Of a stretch of DNA of 64,000 nt, positions 1 through 12,799 are shown one piece after another. The DNA is taken from assembly GCA_943737045.1 (NCBI GenBank), contig CALSFV010000053.1:248001-312000 (forward strand), in the 5' to 3' direction. The first letter of the stretch is position 1; each line of letters starts with the position of its first letter. Below the pieces are notes generated by a model. It was not told the DNA's origin. It did not search any database and saw only the letters and a list, made by a program, of their open reading frames with translations. The position numbers were made by a program, and so were the translations under genes. Source of the DNA: Parapristionchus giblindavisi (lineage: Eukaryota > Nematoda > Chromadorea > Rhabditida > Diplogasteridae).

Positions 1-249
1 GTCTTATTTCATCGCCTACACAGCCTGCAAACAGCGCTTTCCAATGTGCAAAATTTAATTAATTATATAAAATCGGAAAGTGCATGCCAGCCGCTGATTT
101 TTTGGTTCAAACCTTATATTGCCTATAGCTATCGAGGAAAAATATTCCCGTCCATAGGTCTAAAAGATATTTCTTACACTTCCCTTGTTAGTAATTTACT
201 CTGACTGACCCCTAATCTGTCTGTGGTTTCCCTCTGGTAGTAGTGGTGT

Positions 250-3200
250 CCCAATTGATCATAGGAAGAAAAGGAACTTACTTTATCGCAAATCAACAAT
301 TTAAAATCAGGTGAAAATGAAAACAACGACACAAATTATTATGTATTTTTTTGATTTTTGATATTTTTTCAATATAAATTGATAATGGTTCGTTAAAATA
401 AGTTTAGCAAGCGATATCGAAGGAAAAAAAGGATGAGAGAGTATGGGAAAAGAGGAGAAAAACTCTCATTTCATCATTCTATCAGCCATGGTGCGGTTAG
501 TTTTACCACAACCGACTGGTAGGTTAGAACGAAAATGATTTCTATAGGAGAGAGGAGGGGGTCTGAGGGGGGGGGGGGGTGGCCACAAATCGAAGAAGTG
601 CTTATAGATCTATCTTATAGCCTCTATATTCAAGAGGAGAACTGCTTCGAACAACTTCAGCATGCTCTCGTCGTCATCGAAAAAGAACTTTGGAGCAACC
701 GAAACGAAGTGGAGAAGGTGATGGCCATTGAGTGATGATTGACGAAATATCGCGGCCAACTGAAAAAGAGTTCTCGGGTAATATCCATGAAATAAAGCAA
801 ATATTGACCGCACAGAGATTAAATTTAAATTTTCATTGAAATTCACCATTATCAGCATCTCGTATTTCATACGCTCAATAGTCTATTGATAAATCTCAAA
901 ACACAGATGAATTTGGCTATCACTATAGAAAACATACCTTTTCATTTCCTGTTATCTTCAATACAAATCTATATGTTTCTTCGGCCTGAAAATATTGCAT
1001 CATAAAGTTATTCCACGTAAAATTTAAAAAAAAAATTTGATTATTGATTGCCGATAACGTGATAATTCATTTTTACTGACATTGATATCAGGAAACGCCG
1101 CCCACTCATAGCCTAAATCTTCCATAAAAATCTGAAATGTTAAATGAAATCTTTGAAATTTAAATTGAAATTTTCCAGTTTCAACTTTATTGTTGATAGT
1201 AAATGTAAAGTATTATAGAAATAAAGTTAGAAATAGAAATCAAAAGATTAAAATAGACAACAATATAAAAGGATTGGTCAAAATAGGATATTTTTAAAAG
1301 CAATAGATAGTGTGCTAGCGATACGAATGTTAGAAAACGATTGGCGTCTTCTTACCCAGTCTAGATTGTGACCACACCTATTGAGCTATATCCTCTGCTT
1401 CTCTCTGGCAGTAGAAGTGACACGCGTAAAATTTATATGTAGGCTGTGCTATGATTTCAAAACAGCAATGATGTCACTCATAAACCTCGTTCGAGACAGA
1501 AGAAATATCCATAAATGCAATTTTCGGCGTAAATTACACATCACGCAATTTATTCCAGCAATGAGTATTCTGACAATAATAAGATTATACTTTATCTACA
1601 ACATCTTCACTGTTTATGTCGTCATCGTCAATGAACTTTCGCAAAATTACAATTATTCTATTTTGTAACAATAAATATACTATTAATATTAAAACATATT
1701 AATATTCATAATATCAATCCCATTATCCAACAGCCTCCAGGAATCGTCGTCGCATGAAATTTACGCCGAAAATTGCATTTATATTTTTGCATTAATATTT
1801 ATGGCTATTTCTTCTGTGTCGAACGAGGTTTATGAGTGACATCATTGCTGTTTTGAAATCATAGCACAGTCTACATATATATGTTATGCGTGTCACTTCT
1901 ATACTGCCTCTATACTATACTTCTATAGTATACTGCCAGAGAGAAGCAGAGGATATAGCTCAATAGGCGAGGTCACAATCTAGACTGGGCAAGAAGATTC
2001 AAATCGTTTTCTAACATTCGTATCGTTAGCACACTATCTATTGCTTTTATAAATATCCTATTTAGACCAATACTTTTATATTGTTGTCTATTTTAATCTT
2101 TTGATTTCTATTTCTGACGTTATTTCTATAATACTTTACATTTACAATCAACAATAAAGTTGAAACTTGAAAACTTCAATTTCAATTTCAAAGATTTCAT
2201 TTCACATTTCAGATTTTTTATGGAATATTTAGGCGAATATGAGTGGACGGTGTTTCCCAATTGCAATGTTAGTAAAAATGAATTATCACATTATCGGCAA
2301 TCAATAATCAAATTCTTTTTTTTTTAATTTTACGTGAAATCGTTTTATGTGCAATATTTTCAGGTCGAAGATACATATAGACTTGTATTGAAGATAACAG
2401 GGAATGAAAAGGTATATTTTCTATAGTGATATCCAAATTCTTCTTTCGTGTGATTAATACATAGAAACGGTTGACAAAGTGTCTAAAAAAGTGAGTAAAA
2501 TGAAGGGACCTTTCAAATTCCCTTCATTTTATTCACTATTGCTAGCCATAAAGCTCGTCAAATTGTCTGCCTAAAAACGTGACGTCTCGAGTGTCAGCTT
2601 CATAGAATAGAAATAAGACTCATAGAATACGCATATGCAACGGTTGTTTCTTGAGATTTATCAACAAACTATTGAGCGTATAAAAATTACTTGTTTTCTT
2701 TGTGACTATTTTTTGTTTTGCATAGTTCAGAAACTAGAACGATCTCTTTTAAATAACATGGGTTAGGCGGGAGGGAGTGGAGCGGCAATCGAGAGTTAGG
2801 GTAGGGGAGCGAGTGCAAGCGCCCGTTGCAGTTACATACAGTTTGTAATTTTCTTATGCAAGCACATTTTGTACTCACAGAGAGCAAACTTACCCAAATA
2901 TGGGTAATAGATTTACCAACTTACGCTACTTGTGTACACGAGTTACCCACATTGGGGCAAATGGCAGCCCAAAAACCAGTGATTCACCTATATTCACGCT
3001 AGCATTTGCCTGAATACGGGTAAATCACTCGCCAACTAACGTTACTCGGGCAAATTTAATCTCTGTGCGGACAATATTTGCTTTATTTCATGGATAATAC
3101 CCCAGAAATCGTTTCAGGTGGCCGCGTCAATTCGTAATTCATCATTCAATGGTCATGCTCTTGTCCAGTTCGTATTGACTGCTCCAAAGTTCCTTTTCGA

Positions 3201-3490
3201 TGACGACGAGAGCATGCTGAAGTTATTCGATGTAATTCTCAACATGAATATAGAGGATAAAAGATAGATACCATGACACTTCTTCGGTTTCTGGCTCTCT
3301 TTTCCCATACTCTCTCATCCTTTTTTTCTCCGATATCGCTTGCTTAACTTATTTTAGCAAACTATTATCAATTTATATTGAAAAAATATCAAAAATCAAA
3401 ATAATTTACATAATAATTTGTGTCGTTGTTTTCATTTTCATCTGATTTTAACTTGTTGATTTGCGATAAAGTAAGTTAATTCTGCCTATG
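250..3490. repeat. Long inverted repeat, first pair of arms
   Basis: The left arm (about 250-1650) and right arm (about 1690-3490) are imperfect reverse complements. Matching landmarks are 1381-1540 with 1800-1960, 1021-1130 with 2215-2320, 600-830 with 3070-3270, and 290-340 with 3420-3465. The centre (about 1650-1740) is AT-rich. The outer tip reads CTGTGGTTTCCCTCTGGTAG. Read the other way round, the same arms form the terminal repeats of a larger transposon whose interior is the spacer at 3490-5840. No transposase is visible. Confidence 0.88.
2876..3067. mobile_element. MITE nested in inverted-repeat arm (copy 1)
   Basis: A segment bounded by CACAGAGAGCAAACTTACCC and an inverse end finishing in CTCTGTG. 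It interrupts the alignment of the right arm with its left partner. Its tip resembles that of the TA-flanked element at 47635-47800, so it probably belongs to the same superfamily. Confidence 0.65.
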
Positions 3491-3634
3491 ATCATTGGAG
3501 ATGAATTCTCTCAGAGACCGAAGGATATTACTTGTGAATATATAGACCCTCTCTAACTATCTGATGTTAGGCTGTGTCCTCCCGAGCTCTCTAATTATCC
3601 CACTTGCGTTAATCTCACATTGGCCCAAACTTAC

Positions 3635-4093
3635 CCTGCCCGTTTCGGCTTCAAGGGTGACAAACGATAGTCCCACTCGTGGCCATACGTCCTAGCAGCT
3701 GGATAATCGAGTTCCCATTCACTATGCCCTGTGTCAAGTGTGTTGCCTACTTTCATAGTTGGTTGACATTCCAAATCACAGGGAAAATAATTGATTGATT
3801 GATTGATTTGGTTACAGGGTGCGCCATAATTACCCGGACTGTTGTCTCCATATGATTCTCCCCTTGGAAATGTGACTTGAGTGATATGGTTCATGGTAAA
3901 GCTTATCAAGAATATGAGTAGCAGTAATGTACTAGCGAATCTCGTTGTGGTCTCTTTTTGCTCTGACACATACCTTGAATCTCTTCTCATATGCGACTGC
4001 CTATTCCCGCGGGTAACTGTCATCGAGTTCGCCCCATGCCTTGAGAAGGGGAGCATTGAGTGAGTCGAGGGTCTGTTGCTTGGTAGAGGACAT
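3635..4093 (-). CDS. Hypothetical single-pass membrane protein, partial (copy 1)
   Basis: Unrecognised. Exon 1 (4093 to 4018) reads MSSTKQQTLDSLNAPLLK and onward for 25 codons. A GT-AG intron (4017-3963, about 55 nt) restores frame into exon 2 (3962-3635). Exon 2 begins KQKETTTRFAS and carries one hydrophobic segment (LLLLIFLISF), then a short Cys-containing tail (APCNQ, PCDLECQ) and the motif DYPAARTYGHEWDYRL. The exon ends in a strong donor (GGGCAGG followed by gtaagt), but no next exon was found before the inverted-repeat arm. It looks like a truncated gene captured in the spacer. The signal is short and the splice model is inferred, so it could be noise or a decayed gene. Confidence 0.35.
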
Positions 4094-4400
4094 CTTGGGC
4101 TACCACACCTCCAAACACTGCTGTCGAGGAGGTTGAGATCGGGGGAGTTCGGAAGCCATTCAGTGTGATGTATTTAGCCGAGTTCATTGGTAAAAACCAC
4201 GACTGGGTGACCTTTGTCAAGTGATTGACGACAGAATCTTACCGAAAGGTCTAGTATACTTTCACCTCGCGGTAACCAATCCACATGAAAATTTGCACAT
4301 AAATGCTATTGAATCTAACAGAAAGGATTTGAAATTATTAGATGACAAACTTACAGTGTGTAGGGATAGTTCTATTCTATAATGTATCCGTACTGTCACC

Positions 4401-5150
4401 CAGGGATGGGCGAAAAAAAATTTTTTGTGTTCGTTTTTATTTCGTTTTTTTCGACCCCCCCAGACGAAAAAATGTTCGGTCGAAAAATTTTTCGACTTTC
4501 TCGGAATTTTTTCGAGTTTTACACTAGATATTCTGGGAGTTCATAAACAATGAAATTAAGGGAAAACGGATTTTCAACTAAAAAAATGTAGTTTCAATAC
4601 TTCTTTCATACTGTATGTTTTCCACTCAAGAAATGATCGAGTTCGTACTGTATTTTCACTTTTTCTGAGTCGATGACAAATGTTTTTTTTCCATTTTCCA
4701 TATATTTTTCGAGCCAAACACACGAACATCTATCAGATGCAGGGAAAATTCCTGTGCTCCCCCTTGCAGTGTGGAAGTACTGAGATTTTTCTCTACTGCA
4801 GGAAACATCCTGACCGACAATCGTCTTTCTCGTTCCACTTTCGAACCTCTGATTTTTCTCAATGTCTGTATTCCTCTCATTGGTTTCGCTAAAGTTTTTT
4901 TAAAGTTGTGTCGAAATTACGTTTCTTATCGTTTCTTCCTCTTCCATATTTTGCCTAAATAAGTTTTCTGGAAGCAGCCAGTAAAGAATGACTTTCGAGC
5001 TCAACGATTTCAACATTATGATTAGCTTTAACAGTGAAATTGGACTTTTTTTCGTTTTTTTTTCGAATTTTTCGAATTTTTTTCGAGGTTTTGAAACGAA
5101 AAAATTTCGTTTTCGAATTTTTTTCGTCCGATCATGTTCGCCCATCCCTG
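4401..5150. mobile_element. Nonautonomous hAT-like element (copy 1)
   Basis: A 750-bp element with terminal inverted repeats CAGGGATGGGCGAA and TTCGCCCATCCCTG. It is flanked by a perfect 8-bp target duplication CTGTCACC (4393-4400 and 5151-5158). An 8-bp duplication and CAGGG-type ends are hallmarks of hAT transposons. The subterminal DNA is rich in TTTTTCGA words on both sides. There is no transposase open frame, so it must be mobilised in trans. Confidence 0.9.
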
Positions 5151-6212
5151 CTGTCACCTCTTTTGTGTTCAATGGTTTATATTATTGGCAATTCTTGCGA
5201 TGTTTTTGTTGATCAATTCATCTAATCATATCTTTATCATTTAATGATGTTAATCGAGAAATACAAAGATAGAAAAATAAAAAAATAATTCATTCGACGA
5301 TTTGGCTCATGCAGCACACATTAGGCACAATGAAAATGGCAATAATATTAAATCAGTTAAGTAGAGTAAAGACATATCCAGGATATCTCGAAAATCAAAT
5401 GTTGAGAACACATTCAAGCTATGCTAAACGAGTATATCAGCTAATACTGTAAAATTAATGTTTCTGAGAAGAATGTCATATCCATTATGTTGTGCAACGT
5501 TGAAAAAAATAAGGAAACGCCACATTCTCAAGGTACTTGAAATATTCCATTTGGAAAAACATATGAACTTGTATCGTCAAGCTGGACTGTAAACACTTTA
5601 AACGACCAGAAATATATGCTTAAACTGATATTAGGAGTAAAAATATAGGATCATGTCGGGCGTAAAATAAAACGAAAACGGGACGAGAGAGTGAGGAAGA
5701 CTAGAAAAGGATAGTTCACTTGTCTACTTGTACAAGGAATGAGATGAGTTATAACGATATGAAGTCAAGAAAGAGAGTCCTCGCACCTCCCTACTCATGA
5801 CCTCATCGATCAATACTACTCTGTCCCTACTCTGTCTGACCCCTACTCTGTCTGTGGTTTCCCTCTGGTAGTAGTGGTGACCCAATTGGTCATAGGCAGA
5901 CGTAAATTACTTTATCGCAAATCAACAAGTTAAAATCAGGTGAAAATGAAAACAACGACAAAGAAACCGAAGAAGTGCCGCGATATCTATCTTATAGTCT
6001 CTATATTCATGTTGAGAACTGCTTCGAACAACTTCGTTATGCTCTCGTCACCATAGTAATGGAACGTTGTAGCAACCGAAACGATGTGGACAAGTGCATG
6101 GCCATTGATTGATTTATCACGAAAAATCGCGGCCAACTGAAAAAGATTTCTGGGGTATAATTTATTTATTTATTTATTAAACCGTTGCATATAGTCCATG
6201 AATCTTCCGCTT

Positions 6213-6314
6213 AGGTGGTGTTACATTTTCAAAACGTGCCCACGCCGTAACCCCCTCCGCCGCGTCTCCGTCGTTACGGCGTGCGTTCGTTTTGAAAAAT
6301 GTAGCACCGCCTTA
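6213..6314. mobile_element. Palindromic MITE, GGTGTTACATTTTC family
   Basis: A hairpin whose ends are GGTGGTGTTACATTTTCAAA and its inverse, with a GC-rich inner stem (CCTCCGCCGC...). The same ends occur at 37766-37865 and 56486-56627. There is no coding capacity. Confidence 0.7.
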
Positions 6315-8433
6315 CACTCGAGCCGTCACGTTTTTAGGCAGACAATTTGACGAGCTTTATGGCTACCAATAGTGAATAAAATGAACGGAATTTGAAAGGT
6401 CCCTTCATTTTGCTCACTTTTCTAAGATACTTTTTCACCCGTTTCTATGTATTACTCACACGAAAGATGAATTTGGCTATCACTATGGAAAATATACCTT
6501 TTCATTTCCTGTTATCTTCAATACAAATCTATATGTTTCTTCTGCCTGAAAATATTGCAGATAAAATGATTCCACGTAAAATTTTTTTTTAAATTTGATT
6601 ATTGATTGCCGATAATGTGATAATTCATTTTTACTGACATTGATATCAGGAAACGCCGCCCACTCATAGCCTAAATCTTCCATAAAAATCTGAAATGTTA
6701 AATGAAATCTTTGAAATTTAAATTGAAATTTTCCAGTTTCAACTTTATTGTTGATAGTAAATGTAAAGTATTATAGAAATAAAGTTAGAAATAGAAATCA
6801 AAAGATTAAAATAGACAACAATATAAAAGGATTGGTCAAAATAGGATATTTTTAAAAGCAATAGATAGTGTGCTAGCGATACGAATGTTAGAAAACGATT
6901 GGCGTCTTCTTACCCAGTCTAGATTGTGACCACACCTATTGAGCTATATCCTCTGCTTCTCTCTGGCAGTAGAAGTGACACGCGTAAAATTTATATGTAG
7001 GCTGTGCTATGATTTCAAAACAGCAATGATGTCACTCATAAACCTCGTTCGAGACAGAAGAAATATCCATAAATGCAATTTTCGGCGTAAATTACACATC
7101 ACGCAATTTATTCCAGCAATGAGTATTCTGACAATAATAAGATTATACTTTATCTACAACATCTTCACTGTTTATGTCGTCATCGTCAATGAACTTTCGC
7201 AAAATTACAATTATTCTATTTTGTAACAATAAATATACTATTAATATTAAAACATATTAATATTCATAATATCAATCCCATTATCCAACAGCCTCCAGGA
7301 ATCGTCGTCGCATGAAATTTACGCCGAAAATTGCATTTATATTTTTGCATTAATATTTATGGCTATTTCTTCTGTGTCGAACGAGGTTTATGAGTGACAT
7401 CATTGCTGTTTTGAAATCATAGCACAGTCTACATATATATGTTATGCGTGTCACTTCTATACTGCCTCTATACTATACTTCTATAGTATACTGCCAGAGA
7501 GAAGCAGAGGATATAGCTCAATAGGCGAGGTCACAATCTAGACTGGGCAAGAAGATTCAAATCGTTTTCTAACATTCGTATCGTTAGCACACTATCTATT
7601 GCTTTTATAAATATCCTATTTAGACCAATACTTTTATATTGTTGTCTATTTTAATCTTTTGATTTCTATTTCTGACGTTATTTCTATAATACTTTACATT
7701 TACAATCAACAATAAAGTTGAAACTTGAAAACTTCAATTTCAATTTCAAAGATTTCATTTCACATTTCAGATTTTTTATGGAATATTTAGGCGAATATGA
7801 GTGGACGGTGTTTCCCAATTGCAATGTTAGTAAAAATGAATTATCACATTATCGGCAATCAATAATCAAATTCTTTTTTTTTTAATTTTACGTGAAATCG
7901 TTTTATGTGCAATATTTTCAGGTCGAAGATACATATAGACTTGTATTGAAGATAACAGGGAATGAAAAGGTATATTTTCTATAGTGATATCCAAATTCTT
8001 CTTTCGTGTGATTAATACATAGAAACGGTTGACAAAGTGTCTAAAACAGTGAGTAAAATGAAGGGACCTTTCAAATTCCCTTCATTTTATTCACTATTGC
8101 TAGACATAAAGCTCGTCAAATTGTCTGCCTAAAAACGTGACGTCTCGAGTGTCAGCTTCATAGAATAGAAATAAGACTCATAGAATACGCATATGCAACG
8201 GTTGTTTCTTGAGATTTATCAACAAACTATTGAGCGTATAAAAATTACTTGTTTTCTTTGTGACTATTTTTTGTTTTGCATAGTTCAGAAACTAGAACGA
8301 TCTCTTTTAAATAACATGGGTTAGGCGGGAGGGAGTGGAGCGACAATCGAGAGTTAGGGTAGGGGAGCGAGTGCAAGCGCCCGTTGCAGTTACATACAGT
8401 TTGTAATTTTCTTATGCAAGCACATTTTGTACT

Positions 8434-8625
8434 CACAGAGAGCAAACTTACCCAAATATGGGTAATAGATTTACCAACTTACGCTACTTGTGTACACGAG
8501 TTACCCACATTGGGGCAAATGGCAGCCCAAAAACCAGTGATTCACCTATATTCACGCTAGCATTTGCCTGAATACGGGTAAATCACTCGCCAACTAACGT
8601 TACTCGGGCAAATTTAATCTCTGTG
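8434..8625. mobile_element. MITE nested in inverted-repeat arm (copy 2)
   Basis: This is the duplicate of the element at 2876-3067, carried along by the 5558-bp duplication. Ends and interior are the same. Confidence 0.65.
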
Positions 8626-9192
8626 CGGACAATATTTGCTTTATTTCATGGATAATACCCCAGAAATCGTTTCAGGTGGCCGCGTCAATTCGTAATTCAT
8701 CATTCAATGGTCATGCTCTTGTCCAGTTCGTATTGACTGCTCCAAAGTTCCTTTTCGATGACGACGAGAGCATGCTGAAGTTATTCGATGTAATTCTCAA
8801 CATGAATATAGAGGATAAAAGATAGATACCATGACACTTCTTCGGTTTCTGGCTCTCTTTTCCCATACTCTCTCATCCTTTTTTTCTCCGATATCGCTTG
8901 CTTAACTTATTTTAGCAAACTATTATCAATTTATATTGAAAAAATATCAAAAATCAAAATAATTTACATAATAATTTGTGTCGTTGTTTTCATTTTCATC
9001 TGATTTTAACTTGTTGATTTGCGATAAAGTAAGTTAATTCTGCCTATGATCATTGGAGATGAATTCTCTCAGAGACCGAAGGATATTACTTGTGAATATA
9101 TAGACCCTCTCTAACTATCTGATGTTAGGCTGTGTCCTCCCGAGCTCTCTAATTATCCCACTTGCGTTAATCTCACATTGGCCCAAACTTAC

Positions 9193-9651
9193 CCTGCCCG
9201 TTTCGGCTTCAAGGGTGACAAACGATAGTCCCACTCGTGGCCATACGTCCTAGCAGCTGGATAATCGAGTTCCCATTCACTATGCCCTGTGTCAAGTGTG
9301 TTGCCTACTTTCATAGTTGGTTGACATTCCAAATCACAGGGAAAATAATTGATTGATTGATTGATTTGGTTACAGGGTGCGCCATAATTACCCGGACTGT
9401 TGTCTCCATATGATTCTCCCCTTGGAAATGTGACTTGAGTGATATGGTTCATGGTAAAGCTTATCAAGAATATGAGTAGCAGTAATGTACTAGCGAATCT
9501 CGTTGTGGTCTCTTTTTGCTCTGACACATACCTTGAATCTCTTCTCATATGCGACTGCCTATTCCCGCGGGTAACTGTCATCGAGTTCGCCCCATGCCTT
9601 GAGAAGGGGAGCATTGAGTGAGTCGAGGGTCTGTTGCTTGGTAGAGGACAT
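9193..9651 (-). CDS. Hypothetical single-pass membrane protein, partial (copy 2)
   Basis: Second copy of the fragment at 3635-4093, offset by 5558 bases with no coding difference seen. Exon 1 is 9651-9576 and exon 2 is 9520-9193. It has the same TM segment and the same dangling donor, so the truncation predates the duplication. Confidence 0.35.
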
Positions 9652-9958
9652 CTTGGGCTACCACACCTCCAAACACTGCTGTCGAGGAGGTTGAGATCGG
9701 GGGAGTTCGGAAGCCATTCAGTGTGATGTATTTAGCCGAGTTCATTGGTAAAAACCACGACTGGGTGACCTTTGTCAAGTGATTGACGACAGAATCTTAC
9801 CGAAAGGTCTAGTATACTTTCACCTCGCGGTAACCAATCCACATGAAAATTTGCACATAAATGCTATTGAATCTAACAGAAAGGATTTGAAATTATTAGA
9901 TGACAAACTTACAGTGTGTAGGGATAGTTCTATTCTATAATGTATCCGTACTGTCACC

Positions 9959-10708
9959 CAGGGATGGGCGAAAAAAAATTTTTTTGTGTTCGTTTTTATT
10001 TCGTTTTTTTCGACCCCCCCAGACGAAAAAATGTTCGGTCGAAAAATTTTTCGACTTTCTCGGAATTTTTTCGAGTTTTACACTAGATATTCTGGGAGTT
10101 CATAAACAATGAAATTAAGGGAAAACGGATTTTCAACTAAAAAAATGTAGTTTCAATACTTCTTTCATACTGTATGTTTTCCACTCAAGAAATGATCGAG
10201 TTCGTACTGTATTTTCACTTTTTCTGAGTCGATGACAAATGTTTTTTTCCATTTTCCATATATTTTTCGAGCCAAACACACGAACATCTATCAGATGCAG
10301 GGAAAATTCCTGTGCTCCCCCTTGCAGTGTGGAAGTACTGAGATTTTTCTCTACTGCAGGAAACATCCTGACCGACAATCGTCTTTCTCGTTCCACTTTC
10401 GAACCTCTGATTTTTCTCAATGTCTGTATTCCTCTCATTGGCTTCGCTAAAGTTTTTTTAAAGTTGTGTCGAAATTACGTTTCTTATCGTTTCTTCCTCT
10501 TCCATATTTTGCCTAAATAAGTTTTCTGGAAGCAGCCAGTAAAGAATGACTTTCGAGCTCAACGATTTCAACATTATGATTAGCTTTAACAGTGAAATTG
10601 GACTTTTTTTCGTTTTTTTTTCGAATTTTTCGAATTTTTTTCGAGGTTTTGAAACGAAAAAATTTCGTTTTCGAATTTTTTTCGTCCGATCATGTTCGCC
10701 CATCCCTG
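9959..10708. mobile_element. Nonautonomous hAT-like element (copy 2)
   Basis: Same element as at 4401-5150, carried by the large tandem duplication, with the same 8-bp duplication CTGTCACC at 9951-9958 and 10709-10716. A few single-base indels separate the two copies. Because the flanks are also duplicated, this is not an independent insertion. Confidence 0.9.
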
Positions 10709-11770
10709 CTGTCACCTCTTTTGTGTTCAATGGTTTATATTATTGGCAATTCTTGCGATGTTTTTGTTGATCAATTCATCTAATCATATCTTTATCATTT
10801 AATGATGTTAATCGAGAAATACAAAGATAGAAAAATAAAAAAATAATTCATTCGACGATTTGGCTCATGCAGCACACATTAGGCACAATGAAAATGGCAA
10901 TAATATTAAATCAGTTAAGTAGAGTAAAGACATATCCAGGATATCTCGAAAATCAAATGTTGAGAACACATTCAAGCTATGCTAAACGAGTATATCAGCT
11001 AATACTGTAAAATTAATGTTTCTGAGAAGAATGTCATATCCATTATGTTGTGCAACGTTGAAAAAAATAAGGAAACGCCACATTCTCAAGGTACTTGAAA
11101 TATTCCATTTGGAAAAACATATGAACTTGTATCGTCAAGCTGGACTGTAAACACTTTAAACGACCAGAAATATATGCTTAAACTGATATTAGGAGTAAAA
11201 ATATAGGATCATGTCGGGCGTAAAATAAAACGAAAACGGGACGAGAGAGTGAGGAAGACTAGAAAAGGATAGTTCACTTGTCTACTTGTACAAGGAATGA
11301 GATGAGTTATAACGATATGAAGTCAAGAAAGAGAGTCCTCGCACCTCCCTACTCATGACCTCATCGATCAATACTACTCTGTCCCTACTCTGTCTGACCC
11401 CTACTCTGTCTGTGGTTTCCCTCTGGTAGTAGTGGTGACCCAATTGGTCATAGGCAGACGTAAATTACTTTATCGCAAATCAACAAGTTAAAATCAGGTG
11501 AAAATGAAAACAACGACAAAGAAACCGAAGAAGTGCCGCGATATCTATCTTATAGTCTCTATATTCATGTTGAGAACTGCTTCGAACAACTTCGTTATGC
11601 TCTCGTCACCATAGTAATGGAACGTTGTAGCAACCGAAACGATGTGGACAAGTGCATGGCCATTGATTGATGGATCACGAAAAATCGCGGCCAACTGAAA
11701 AAGATTTCTGGGGTATAATTTATTTATTTATTTATTAAACCGTTGCATATAGTCCATGAATCTTCCGCTT

Positions 11771-11872
11771 AGGTGGTGTTACATTTTCAAAACGTGCCCA
11801 CGCCGTAACCCCCTCCGCCGCGTCTCCGTCGTTACGGCGTGCGTTCGTTTTGAAAAATGTAGCACCGCCTTA
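11771..11872. mobile_element. Palindromic MITE, GGTGTTACATTTTC family (duplicate)
   Basis: The copy of the element at 6213-6314 that lies in the second duplicated unit. Confidence 0.7.
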
Positions 11873-12555
11873 CACTCGAGCCGTCACGTTTTTAGGCAGA
11901 CAATTTGACGAGCTTTATGGCTACCAATAGTGAATAAAATGAACGGAATTTGAAAGGTCCCTTCATTTTGCTCACTTTTCTAAGATACTTTTTCACCCGT
12001 TTCTATGTATTACTCACACGAAAGATGAATTTGGCTATCACTATGGAAAATATACCTTTTCATTTCCTGTTATCTTCAATACAAATCTATATGTTTCTTC
12101 TGCCTGAAAATATTGCAGATAAAATGATTCCACGTAAAATTTTTTTTTAAATTTGATTATTGATTGCCGATAATGTGATAATTCATTTTTACTGACATTG
12201 AAATCTGGAAACGCCGCCCACTCATTGTCGCCTAAATGTTCCATAAAAAATCTGAAATGCGAAATGAAATCTTTGAAATTTAAATTTAAATTTTCAAGTT
12301 TCAACTTTATTGTTGATAGTAAATGTAAAGTATTATAGAAATAAAGTCAGAAATATAAATCAAAAGATTAAAATACTCAAGAATATAAAAGGATTGCTCA
12401 AAATAGGACCTTTATAAAAGCAATAGATAGTGTGCTAACGATACGAATGTTAGAAAACGATTTGCGTCTTCTTGACCAGTCTAGATTGTGACCTCGCCTA
12501 CTGAGCTATATCCTCTGCTTCTCTCTGGCAGTAGAAGTGACACTCATAACATATA

Positions 12556-12796
12556 ACAAGATCTTTCACAACCTTCCCGGTCGATTCCCGGTCGTTTCAC
12601 CGCCTCCGCCTCACCAAGGCGCCCGAAAGGGGAATTGGTAGTGACTAGATCATGCGGTAAAGTAGGTCCGAAGAAGAGATTAGGCCCTCCGGACTGAATT
12701 GGCCTTGAAATATCACTGGCCTAGCAGTGATAACCCGCAGGACTTCGTGTGCCTTGAATAACGGGTTGTACCTTTACCTTTACCTTTACCTTTCAC
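12556..12796 (+). mobile_element. Probable SINE or non-LTR retroelement with TTTACC tail
   Basis: A dispersed repeat that contains GGTCGATTCCCGG near its left end and finishes in four CTTTAC-type repeats. Partial copies recur at 24345-24415 and, reversed, at 29008-29335 and 32490-32610. A short-unit 3' tail is typical of non-LTR retroelements and their SINEs. The class assignment is inference. Confidence 0.5.
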
Positions 12797-12799
12797 AAC

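Larger units (their letters stand above)
5845..9048. repeat. Long inverted repeat, second pair of arms
   Basis: Left arm about 5845-7210, right arm about 7248-9048, copies of the first pair. The left tip at 5840-5910 carries CTGTGGTTTCCCTCTGGTAG again, and 11403-12560 is a third, partly diverged left arm. The arm order along 1-12560 is therefore left, right, spacer, left, right, spacer, left. Confidence 0.88.
1045..12160. repeat. 5558-bp tandem duplication, two copies
   Basis: The sequence from about 1045 to 6602 is repeated from about 6603 to 12160 at a constant offset of 5558 bases. Only scattered differences are visible, for example near 2506/8064, 2554/8112, 2783/8341, 4893/10451 and 6114/11672, plus homopolymer length changes near 4420 and 4683. 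Diverged copies of the same arms continue on both sides (about 250-1045 and 12160-12560). The near identity means a recent duplication or an assembly duplication. The unit holds one inverted-repeat pair, a spacer with a gene fragment, and a hAT-like insertion. Confidence 0.93.

Noticed and set aside
4900..5225. Phe/Lys-rich small frames
   Set aside because: They lie within the TTTTTCGA-rich subterminal part of a hAT-like MITE.
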